Below are positions 1 to 5,872 of a stretch of DNA of 6,500 nucleotides, piece by piece (position 1 is the first letter of the stretch; each line of letters begins with the position of its first letter). The translations under genes and the position numbers were made by a program. Source of the DNA: Bacteroidota bacterium (lineage in GTDB: Bacteria > Bacteroidota > Bacteroidia > Bacteroidales > Prolixibacteraceae). The notes below the pieces were generated by a model. It was not told where the DNA came from. It made no database searches and saw nothing but the letters and a program-made list of their open reading frames with translations. The stretch covers positions 1 through 6,500 of the forward strand of contig JAUYTA010000702.1 of NCBI GenBank assembly GCA_030695265.1, given 5' to 3'.

Positions 1-218
1 TAGAAATATTTACCGCCACTGTCCATCGGAACATTGTTGTAGCGATAACGTGTCAAACGCCGGAATTTGGCATCCTTGTAAAAAGAATATCCGCCGGCAG
101 TGTTTGATATGAGTGAGAAGAAATCTTCATTGCCAAGGTAATTGATCCAAGGCCAGGGAGTTTTTGGGTTGGTGATCACATACTCTCTGTTCTGATCATC
201 AAAATGTCCAAATTTCAT
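1..218 (-). CDS. GH94 cellobiose/cellodextrin phosphorylase-like protein, N-terminal fragment
   Basis: The ATG is at 216-218 and the frame stays open to the left edge, so 72 N-terminal residues are visible and the catalytic domain lies outside. The protein begins [16 protein letters not shown], followed by [39 protein letters not shown] and [13 protein letters not shown]. This is the characteristic N-terminus of GH94 (formerly GT36) cellobiose phosphorylases. Enzymes of this family split cellobiose or related beta-glucans with phosphate into alpha-glucose 1-phosphate plus a shorter sugar. There is no signal peptide, which fits a cytoplasmic enzyme. It lies downstream of, and on the same strand as, a sugar symporter that could deliver its substrate. 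No clear Shine-Dalgarno precedes the start, as is common in Bacteroidota. The family call is firm. Whether the substrate is cellobiose, cellodextrin, laminaribiose or another disaccharide cannot be decided from this part. Confidence 0.9.
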   Translation of the reverse strand, partial: MKFGHFDDQNREYVITNPKTPWPWINYLGNEDFFSLISNTAGGYSFYKDAKFRRLTRYRYNNVPMDSGGKYF

Positions 219-245
219 ATTGTCGAATTGTTAATGATTAATATT

Positions 246-342
246 ATTTACGATTTGGTTATTTACGATTTACAATTTAATTGTGTAAATCGTAAATGGT
301 AAATAGTTAAATTGTAAATGGTTAAATGGTCTAATTGTAAAT
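246..342. repeat. Inverting degenerate heptamer array between symporter and phosphorylase genes
   Basis: Units of seven bases fill the gap. The left half (246-281) has ATTTACG, ATTTGGT, ATTTACG, ATTTACA and ATTTAAT. The right half (287-330) has the reverse-complement type AAATNGT six times, with two single extra T bases (308, 323). The two halves meet in a near-palindrome: ATTTACGATTTA (261-272) pairs perfectly with TAAATCGTAAAT (286-297) around a 13-base centre. The pattern continues into the 3' end of the symporter gene, so its last codons (Ile-Tyr-Asn-stop) read like one more unit. I recognise similar AT-rich short repeats as common filler between Bacteroidota genes. No function can be assigned. 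An AT-rich hairpin in the mRNA between the two genes is possible. Confidence 0.75.
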
Positions 343-1935
343 CTCCTGGGCTCTTCGGTTGTTCAGTTCAATGGTGATTTCATCCATCTTCTTTTGATTT
401 AATGGATAGAGGACCATTACTCCAGCTGCGATCATTGCAATAATTGTCGGGATCCAGCTCATGAGCATGATGATGCCAGGAACAGCTCCCTGAATGGCGA
501 CAGCATCCTGTCCGTTGTAATGAAATGCTGCCAACACAAATCCAATAATTGCACCGGCAACACCTCCTCCAAACTTGGTTGAGAAAGATCCTGCAGAATA
601 GATAAGCCCAGTCGCCCTTCGTCCGTTTTTATACTCAGAGTAATCGGCAGCATCACCAAGCATGGCAAAAAATAGTGTCGGGAATATGGCCGCAGCAAAT
701 TCAGAAATTATACCGATTGAGAAAATGCCAATCGTATCGTCGGGGCCGCAGAAAGCAATTAAAGCATTAACTGCTCCTGAAAAGATCAAGGCATAAATAA
801 ATAAGTTACGTTTTCCAAGGCGTTTCCCCAATGGCGATGTGATCATTGCTCCACCGATTGATGCCACCATAAGCGCTACCATGTATGATCCGGCCAACAG
901 CTGATCATGTAAATAATGTGAAAAATAAATAACAACAATACCTTGCTTTATGGAGTTGTAAACCTGAAACAGCAACCCGATAGCCAACAGCACAATCCAG
1001 GGTCTGTTGCGGATTAAATCTTTCAGATCCTTTCCTAAATTGCTTTTTTGTGCTTTGAGTGGGTAAACGCGTTCCTTGGTGGTATAAAAGGTGACAAGTA
1101 GCGCCAACGCCAGAAAAACTGACAATAAATAAATTGAATTGCTGTAACCTCTTTTCTGGTCAATGATGCTTATGTCTTTGGCTTCAATGTTATCTTCTCC
1201 TGAAACAATAAAAGAATAAGCTTTTTTTGCTTCCATCGAAAAGCTTTTCCCTTGTGTAGGAACATTGACAGTTTCGCTCATTGCAGAATCAGCCCATGCG
1301 AACATGGCAATACCATTTTTGGTCTTGATATTCACATTTTCAACATCCGATGAAGTTGAAACTGTTACCTCATATTTCGAAGGTTCCAGCTTGTCGATTG
1401 CTATAGTGGGATTAATATTTCCGAAGTGGGCTACTAAAAATAACAAAGCCCCCTGAACCAGCATACCACCGGAAAATGCGCCAACCATGCGATACGATCC
1501 AAGACTTGTGCGCTCTTTGTCGTCGCCCGTCATAACGGCCATCAGCGCGCCGTAAGGAATATTGTTTGCCGTGTAAACCAGCGTAAATATAATATAGGTA
1601 GTATATGCATATATTATTTTTCCGGTCGGGCTTAAGTTAGGGCCTGTGAATAATAACGATAAAATTACCCCCAGTGGAATGGCTGTCCATAATATCCACG
1701 GACGAAATTTACCGTATTTCGATTTGGTTCTGTCGCCGATAATTCCCATTGCAATATCGCTGATCCCATCGCTGAACCTGGCAATCAACAAGAGTAATCC
1801 AACTGCAGCAGGATTTATTCCAAAAACATCGGTATAAAAGATAAATAAAAATGTAGACACTCCACGCCAGGCAATGTTTGCAGCTCCATCGCCCAAAGCA
1901 TAACCAATTTTTTCTTTTAAGGATAGTTTTTCCAC
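331..1935 (-). CDS. GPH-family (MelB-like) sugar:cation symporter with enlarged TM5-TM6 loop
   Basis: This 534-residue MFS_2/GPH protein probably imports a glycoside together with Na+ or H+ across the inner membrane. The GPH signature is clear: RFSDGISDIAMGIIGDR at 53-69, then KYGKFRPW at 73-80. Asp56 and Asp60 correspond to the cation-site Asp55 and Asp59 of MelB, and the DYSEYK motif ends in Lys436, matching MelB Lys377. Two MelB sugar-site aspartates appear as Asn20 and Asn125, so the substrate is probably not melibiose. About twelve hydrophobic segments are visible. Residues about 171-262 form a hydrophilic, strand-rich insertion between TM5 and TM6, making the protein longer than the usual 450-480 residues. 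By MFS topology this loop is periplasmic. The start codon is GTG (1933-1935): an in-frame stop lies four codons upstream (UAA, AAA, CCA, AAG, CUU), with no ATG between. The GH94 gene downstream suggests a beta-glucoside disaccharide as substrate. Confidence 0.92.
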   Translation of the reverse strand: MEKLSLKEKIGYALGDGAANIAWRGVSTFLFIFYTDVFGINPAAVGLLLLIARFSDGISDIAMGIIGDRTKSKYGKFRPWILWTAIPLGVILSLLFTGPNLSPTGKIIYAYTTYIIFTLVYTANNIPYGALMAVMTGDDKERTSLGSYRMVGAFSGGMLVQGALLFLVAHFGNINPTIAIDKLEPSKYEVTVSTSSDVENVNIKTKNGIAMFAWADSAMSETVNVPTQGKSFSMEAKKAYSFIVSGEDNIEAKDISIIDQKRGYSNSIYLLSVFLALALLVTFYTTKERVYPLKAQKSNLGKDLKDLIRNRPWIVLLAIGLLFQVYNSIKQGIVVIYFSHYLHDQLLAGSYMVALMVASIGGAMITSPLGKRLGKRNLFIYALIFSGAVNALIAFCGPDDTIGIFSIGIISEFAAAIFPTLFFAMLGDAADYSEYKNGRRATGLIYSAGSFSTKFGGGVAGAIIGFVLAAFHYNGQDAVAIQGAVPGIIMLMSWIPTIIAMIAAGVMVLYPLNQKKMDEITIELNNRRAQEIYN

Positions 1936-2011
1936 AAGCTTTGGTTTTTAGTAGTTAGAATTATTCTTTACCATTCCTGAAATTGCTTTGATAAATCCGC
2001 AAAGTCAGTTG

Positions 2012-2026
2012 TATTTGAGTCAAATA
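2012..2026. promoter_or_regulatory. Possible operator palindrome upstream of the symporter
   Basis: TATTTGA-G-TCAAATA is a perfect 7-bp inverted repeat around one central base, 77 bases upstream of the symporter's GTG start. The size and place would suit a dimeric repressor or activator controlling the leftward transcript. A palindrome of this size in AT-rich DNA can also arise by chance, no second copy was seen in the window, and no regulator gene is present here. Confidence 0.25.
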
Positions 2027-2444
2027 TCTATAAACTTTCCGAAAGAAAAGCAAAAAATGCCAAATTCTTATTGTAGAAGTGACAAGAAGAGATTTATATA
2101 CTTTACTGAATTTTTATAACGTACTAATAATCAATTAATAAATAGAATTATTTCAAACTGTCAGAAACGAAAAAACAAATTCCGAACACGGATTAGTACT
2201 TGCAGAAGGCAAAAGCCAAAGTGAATAAGTACATTTCTAACTTGTGGAATGGAGAAACAATTTTGCACTTTGCAACTCGCATTGTAAAGAATCATTTCCA
2301 GATGCATTCAATGCCTTATGCTGAAAAATTTGGTTACTTTTAAACTTTATTTGTTCAACAGCTAGACTATACCTTTTCTTAATGAGTACTAAGACTTTTT
2401 ACGGTTCGAAGCAATAATGTGTGCGAAGCCAATGAGAAAAATAC

Positions 2445-2569
2445 ATGAACAATATTGACTTTAAAATCATAAAAAAGGCAAGGAAGAATTTTATATTCGC
2501 AGCAATGCCAGTGCCAAATACCTGACTATGTATGAGTTCTTTACCTACTCGAAAGAGCAGTGGAAATAA
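2445..2569 (+). pseudogene. Remnant resembling the C-terminus of an AlbA_2/Schlafen-type protein, frameshifted
   Basis: One frame (2477-2569) reads GKEEFYIRSNASAKYLTMYE, then FFTYSKEQWK and a stop. This resembles the usual end of AlbA_2 (Schlafen-like, formerly AAA_4) proteins, which often finish with a (K)EEFYIR.(G/N)AS..L...E...Y....W pattern. The preceding piece, MNNIDFKII from an ATG at 2445, lies in another frame. One extra A in the A-tract at 2471-2476 would join the two into one open stretch of 41 residues. Further upstream all frames are broken by stops, so only the tail of a gene seems to remain. It ends 27 bases before the peptidase-like gene. AlbA_2 proteins are frequent in accessory and defence-rich regions, which would make this a trace of earlier insertion. 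The identification rests on memory of the motif and could be chance similarity. Confidence 0.35.
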
Positions 2570-2596
2570 AACTAACAAAACTAAATTTCTCTGAAA

Positions 2597-4120
2597 ATGA
2601 ATGCAAAAGTTTATATTGAAAGTTATATAGTTACAAAAGACGATTGTAAAGAACATCTAGTGGAAAACATAGAAAATATGCTTGGAGTTGACACCGTTAC
2701 TGCCGTAAAGGTTTATGAGGGTAGCTTATTCAGACATATCGATCAGTTGAAAGACTCAATTTCATTTTTAGTTGAAGCGCCCTATGTTGATATGGTTTAT
2801 CGCAACAGTTATTATACGTATTTCTCTTCAAAATTGAATGAATACTCCCGGGACTCTATTAAACTTTCCTTATTCGAGGGTGAAATCAAAGATTCTGATT
2901 TCAGAGACGAGGATAGTTGTAATGATTTAAAAAAGAGGTATCTGGGGTTCATCGTGTTACGTCCAACTCTAAAGAATATCATCGGTAGGAATGTAATTTC
3001 ACCCATGGCATTGAAGAGCAATAGTTTTATAATGTGTTCCGCCAAATTTCATTCAACAGCCAATTCAGTAAAATTTAAAGTTGAAGGATTCCCGCACTCA
3101 TCACAGGATTCAGAAACAATAACATGTGCTGAGACTTCCATTTGGGCCATTATGGAATATTTTGGGAATAAATACCCTGATTATAAACCTGTTTTGCCAT
3201 CAAAAATTATTGAAGTTTTGCGTAGGGTATCAACAGAAAGGCAGATCCCATCAAGAGGTCTGCGAATTGATCAAATCTCGTATGCCCTTCGGGAATTTGG
3301 CTTTGGTACCAGACTTTATTCAAGGGAAAAGTTTGGGGAATTAGAATTTAAGCGACTTTTTAGCTGTTATATAGAAAGCGGTATCCCATTAATTATTGCC
3401 GTACAAGGAGGCTCAATAGGGCATGCTATTTTATGTGTTGGGCATAATAAAGTAACACCTGACATGATAGATAATCTAACTGAATCGAAAACGGATAAGG
3501 GGAAAATTGCTCCAAAGAATATTGATTACTATGACAATGATGACATCGAAAAGAAATTTGTATTTATTGACGACAACATGCCTGTTTGCCAACAATTATT
3601 GTATAAATACCCAACAGGAGGATATTCCTCTATAGTAGATTGCGATCCTGATTGGAAAAAATGTGAGATTACACACTTTATTGCTCCCCTCTACCCTAAA
3701 ATATATTTGGAAGCATATGAAGCAAAGAAATTTTGCAGGAAGTTCATATTTGAAAATTTTACCAACTCAAATGGCAAAGAAATTTATTTGCGATTCTTTT
3801 TAACCTCGGGCAGATCATTTAAGAATGCAATTAATATTAATAAAACTTTTGACACTACAAATAAGCAGTTACTACTGGAAACACCACTTCCAAAGTTTGT
3901 GTGGATTGGAGAAATTTCAAATAAACAGCTAATTAAAAATAGGGAAGCTAATGGATTGATTGTTCTTGATGCAACCGAAGCTGATACTTCAGAGCTTAAA
4001 CCATTAATATTTGCAAATTATTTAAACGTTTTATTTTCAATCGATCCGGGTAAAACAATTTTTTCGAAAAAAGTTTTACCTTTGCCAACTTTTAGTATAT
4101 TTACCAACAACTTGAAATAA
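2597..4120 (+). CDS. Papain/C39-like cysteine peptidase-fold protein with unrecognised flanking domains
   Basis: This 507-residue protein has no signal peptide or membrane segment and is probably cytoplasmic. Its centre looks like a papain-like (C39/transglutaminase-type) core: SSQDSETITCAETSIWAIM at 168-186 places oxyanion-type Gln170 seven residues before Cys177 at a helix start; GHAILCVGH at 275-283 offers His276; KKFVFIDDN at 319-327 offers Asp325 or Asp326. Order and spacing match the Gln-Cys-His-Asp/Asn set of that fold, so activity is plausible but unproven. Residues 1-160 form an unrecognised N-terminal domain containing FLVEAPYVDMVYRNSYYTYF (57-76) and LGFIVLRPTLKNIIGRN (116-132). 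Residues about 365-507 form another unrecognised domain. The start is the first ATG after the in-frame stop, and no Shine-Dalgarno is visible. Base composition is visibly AT-richer than in the sugar genes on both sides (for example 20 of 60 G+C at 3481-3540, against 27 of 60 at 5281-5340). A 65-residue gene follows after four bases. Substrate and role are unknown. Confidence 0.82.
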   Translation: MNAKVYIESYIVTKDDCKEHLVENIENMLGVDTVTAVKVYEGSLFRHIDQLKDSISFLVEAPYVDMVYRNSYYTYFSSKLNEYSRDSIKLSLFEGEIKDSDFRDEDSCNDLKKRYLGFIVLRPTLKNIIGRNVISPMALKSNSFIMCSAKFHSTANSVKFKVEGFPHSSQDSETITCAETSIWAIMEYFGNKYPDYKPVLPSKIIEVLRRVSTERQIPSRGLRIDQISYALREFGFGTRLYSREKFGELEFKRLFSCYIESGIPLIIAVQGGSIGHAILCVGHNKVTPDMIDNLTESKTDKGKIAPKNIDYYDNDDIEKKFVFIDDNMPVCQQLLYKYPTGGYSSIVDCDPDWKKCEITHFIAPLYPKIYLEAYEAKKFCRKFIFENFTNSNGKEIYLRFFLTSGRSFKNAININKTFDTTNKQLLLETPLPKFVWIGEISNKQLIKNREANGLIVLDATEADTSELKPLIFANYLNVLFSIDPGKTIFSKKVLPLPTFSIFTNNLK

Positions 4121-4124
4121 AGCC

Positions 4125-4322
4125 ATGTACAAGAACATCAGTAAAAGTCGCGAAATTATTGCTCGTCTTCAGGAAGAAGGCAAGGTAACACCAATGAATT
4201 CTGTAGATGATATGGCCAAGATTGCTTCCATGAATAAATACATGGAAGAGGTACGAAGGGATTATCGGATGAAAGAAAGTCAATCACAGATTTCTGCCGC
4301 CCAAGTTATTCTAAACGCTTAA
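4125..4322 (+). CDS. Small charged helical protein paired with the peptidase-like gene
   Basis: This 65-residue frame starts with ATG four bases after the stop of the peptidase-like gene and ends 24 bases before the stem of an intrinsic terminator, so the two are almost certainly one transcript. The product is rich in Lys, Arg and Glu and probably mostly helical: SREIIARLQEEGK at 8-20, a VTPMNSVDDMAKIASMNKYM stretch at 21-40, EEVRRDYRMKESQSQISAAQ at 41-60, and a hydrophobic end VILNA. It has no Cys, no Gly-Gly leader site, no signal peptide and no membrane segment, which argues against a bacteriocin precursor processed by a C39 exporter. I do not recognise the family. Possible roles are a partner, inhibitor, activator or substrate of the upstream protein. 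The tight coupling and protein-like composition make it a real gene more likely than a chance frame. Confidence 0.7.
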   Translation: MYKNISKSREIIARLQEEGKVTPMNSVDDMAKIASMNKYMEEVRRDYRMKESQSQISAAQVILNA

Positions 4323-4346
4323 CGAACTTTGCCTTCAAATGGCAAG

Positions 4347-4386
4347 TAGCCGTCTCAAGATAAAAAATGGGACGGCTATTTTTTTT
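4347..4386 (+). terminator. Intrinsic terminator of the peptidase-like two-gene unit
   Basis: TAGCCGTCTC (4347-4356) pairs with GGGACGGCTA (4369-4378) through ten pairs including one G-T, with a 12-base A-rich loop, followed directly by eight T bases (4379-4386). It begins 24 bases after the small gene's stop and closes the rightward transcript. Confidence 0.92.
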
Positions 4387-4398
4387 CAATATATCAAC

Positions 4399-4425
4399 AA
4401 AAAACCCGGCTATTAACCGGGTTTT
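4399..4425 (-). terminator. Intrinsic terminator of the oxidoreductase unit
   Basis: AAAACCCGG (4401-4409) pairs with CCGGGTTTT (4417-4425) around a seven-base loop. On the minus strand the stem is followed by six T bases (complement of the A bases 4399-4404). It lies 20 bases beyond the oxidoreductase stop codon and ends the leftward transcript. Because T bases also follow on the plus strand (4422-4425), it may work weakly in both directions. Confidence 0.9.
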
Positions 4426-4445
4426 CATATTTAGAGAATGTTGAT

Positions 4446-5762
4446 TTAAATCTTAGGCAACACCCATGGTAACCTATATTCAGGAACCAAAAATTTGTTG
4501 GCTTCCTCATCGTTAACGAACAGACTTTTTTCAGCATCCCAGTACAAACGGCGGCCTGTACGAAGGGCAATGTTTCCCAAATGAGCTACACGCGCAGTGT
4601 TGGCGGCAATTTCAATACTAGCGTTGAGGTTGCGGTTGCGGTCTTTCACACCTTCAATGAAATTGGCCATGTGGTAATCGATACCCTTGCCTGTTCCTTT
4701 CTGTAATTCGACACGTTCCATCAGGTCTTTTTTGTTTTTCCGTTCAGGAATAACTTCCCAACCATCGCGATCGACCACCAAAGTACCATTGTTCCCTACG
4801 TATCCAACGCCGTGGTTTCGTCCGTAGTAACCGCCATCGATGCCGGTTCCGTGGTCCCAAAGCATGGTGTGTCCGTCGAACTCGAACAAAGCCTGCAAGG
4901 TATCAGGAGTTTCGGCGGCATCATCCGGATAAGCATACTTGCCACCCATCGACATGACTGATTTTGGCGAAGGATCTCCCATTCCGAACAAACCATAATC
5001 GATGATGTGAACACCCCAGTCGGTCATTAAACCACCTGCATAATCGTAATACCACCTGAAATTAAAATGAAAACGATTCGGATTAAACGGACGTTTTTTT
5101 GCCGGCCCGAGCCAGAAGTCATAATCAACTCCAGCAGGTGCTTCTCCATCTGGCTTTACAGGCACCGGTTCCATCCAGCCCTGATAAGCCCAGGTACGAA
5201 CGGTGCGGATTTTTCCGAGCTTTCCGGATTTTACAAAATCAACCGCGGCCATCCAGTGCGGATCGCTTCGTTGCCACATTCCAACCTGAACCACCGTTTT
5301 GTATTTGTTGGCGGCACGTTCCATGATGTTAATTTCTTCGATCGAATTGCCCAGTGGTTTTTCGCAATACACATCTTTCCCGGCCTGACAGGCTTCCACC
5401 ATCGGTAAACAATGCCAGTGGTCGGGTGTACCGATAATCACCACATCAACATCTTTATCTTCCAGAAGTTTGCGGTAATCGCTGTATAATTTGGGTTTAA
5501 AGCCTTGTGCTTTTTCTGTTTCTGCAGCACGTTTATTCATAACATTGCTGTCCACATCGCAGATAGCAACACATTCGGTATTTTTTTGGCGGAGGAAAGC
5601 TGCCAGATCGGCAAATCCCATTCCGTTGATGCCAATTACGCCGCAACGAAGTTTATCGTTGGCGCCTACACACGAACTTATTGGAATTGGCATTGTAGCA
5701 GCAAGGCTTAAACCCACGGCTGCTGTGGTTGTACTTTTAAGAAAATTACGTCGGTTGGTCAT
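4446..5762 (-). CDS. Tat-exported Gfo/Idh/MocA family oxidoreductase
   Basis: This 438-residue NAD(P)-dependent sugar oxidoreductase-family protein begins with a twin-arginine signal, NRRNFLKS at 3-10 followed by a hydrophobic stretch to about residue 30. It is therefore probably exported, already folded with its cofactor, to the periplasm. The Rossmann motif GVIGINGMG is at 41-49, the acidic strand end CDVD at 68-71, and the family's EKP motif at 134-136, where Lys135 is the usual catalytic lysine. TDWGVHIID at 247-255 supplies the Asp248/His252 pair typical of these enzymes. The second half carries the aromatic-rich substrate domain found in many Bacteroidota members. The ATG at 5760-5762 is chosen because the Tat signal starts there. 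A sugar isomerase-like gene lies upstream on the same strand. Relatives oxidise or reduce sugars and glycosides, often at C3, and some belong to GH109. Without a structure-level comparison the substrate stays open. Confidence 0.92.
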   Translation of the reverse strand: MTNRRNFLKSTTTAAVGLSLAATMPIPISSCVGANDKLRCGVIGINGMGFADLAAFLRQKNTECVAICDVDSNVMNKRAAETEKAQGFKPKLYSDYRKLLEDKDVDVVIIGTPDHWHCLPMVEACQAGKDVYCEKPLGNSIEEINIMERAANKYKTVVQVGMWQRSDPHWMAAVDFVKSGKLGKIRTVRTWAYQGWMEPVPVKPDGEAPAGVDYDFWLGPAKKRPFNPNRFHFNFRWYYDYAGGLMTDWGVHIIDYGLFGMGDPSPKSVMSMGGKYAYPDDAAETPDTLQALFEFDGHTMLWDHGTGIDGGYYGRNHGVGYVGNNGTLVVDRDGWEVIPERKNKKDLMERVELQKGTGKGIDYHMANFIEGVKDRNRNLNASIEIAANTARVAHLGNIALRTGRRLYWDAEKSLFVNDEEANKFLVPEYRLPWVLPKI

Positions 5763-5774
5763 TATTTGATTTTT

Positions 5775-5872
5775 AGATTCCAGATTTTAGATATTAGATG
5801 ATAGAACCAGAATCCAAGTTAAAAACCTAACTTAAAACTTAAAACCTGGAACCTGAAACTTTGAACTTGAAA
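5775..5872. repeat. Array of 14 degenerate heptamers filling the oxidoreductase-isomerase gap
   Basis: Read from 5775, the sequence divides without gaps into 14 seven-base units. The first four are AGATTCC, AGATTTT, AGATATT and AGATGAT. After three transitional units (AGAACCA, GAATCCA, AGTTAAA) and AACCTAA come CTTAAAA twice, CCTGGAA, CCTGAAA, CTTTGAA and CTTGAAA. The array stops exactly at the isomerase-like gene's stop codon (5873-5875) and begins 12 bases before the oxidoreductase ATG. The period is strict although the units differ, and two unit families occupy the two halves. It has no long spacers and is not CRISPR. Short AT-rich filler repeats of this type are common between Bacteroidota genes; function unknown. 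Confidence 0.8.

Larger units (their letters stand above)
1936..2596. other. 661-bp gene-poor, AT-rich region between divergent genes
   Basis: This gap separates the leftward symporter from the rightward peptidase-like gene and must hold both promoters. I see no intact gene, tRNA or transposase. It contains a 15-bp palindrome (2012-2026), a shorter CTTTC-C-GAAAG palindrome (2035-2045), and a coding remnant near its right end (see 2445-2569). A 40-codon open stretch from a GTG at 2221 to a stop at 2341-2343 has no recognisable similarity and no start signal, so I do not call it a gene. One weak match to the Bacteroidota promoter pattern points rightward: TTTG at 2350-2353 and TACCTTTT at 2370-2377, compared with TAnnTTTG. 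It lies about 220 bases before the ATG at 2597 and its spacing is slightly short. No convincing promoter was found for the symporter. Confidence 0.6.

Noticed and set aside
2221..2343. 40-codon plus-strand frame starting at GTG
   Set aside because: No recognisable similarity, no start signal, and its neighbours in all frames are broken by stops; probably chance or debris.
1936..2596. Retron or other structured ncRNA, or an insertion sequence, in the long gap
   Set aside because: No reverse transcriptase or transposase in the window, no long stable inverted repeats, and no terminal repeats bordering the gap.
2399..2656. 85-codon minus-strand frame in the gap before the peptidase-like gene
   Set aside because: It overlaps the start of the convincing plus-strand gene, its product is Phe-rich from reading A-rich DNA backwards, and the opposite strand shows the more protein-like AlbA_2-type remnant.
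2597..4322. Bacteriocin precursor with a C39 processing transporter
   Set aside because: The large protein has no ABC or membrane domains, and the small one lacks a double-glycine leader.
5067..5769. Plus-strand frames of 68-113 codons opposite the oxidoreductase gene
   Set aside because: They lie entirely antisense to a gene with clear motifs (Tat signal, Rossmann, EKP) and have compositions typical of shadow frames.
5775..5872. CRISPR array
   Set aside because: Units are seven bases, degenerate and adjoin directly without spacers; no cas genes nearby.
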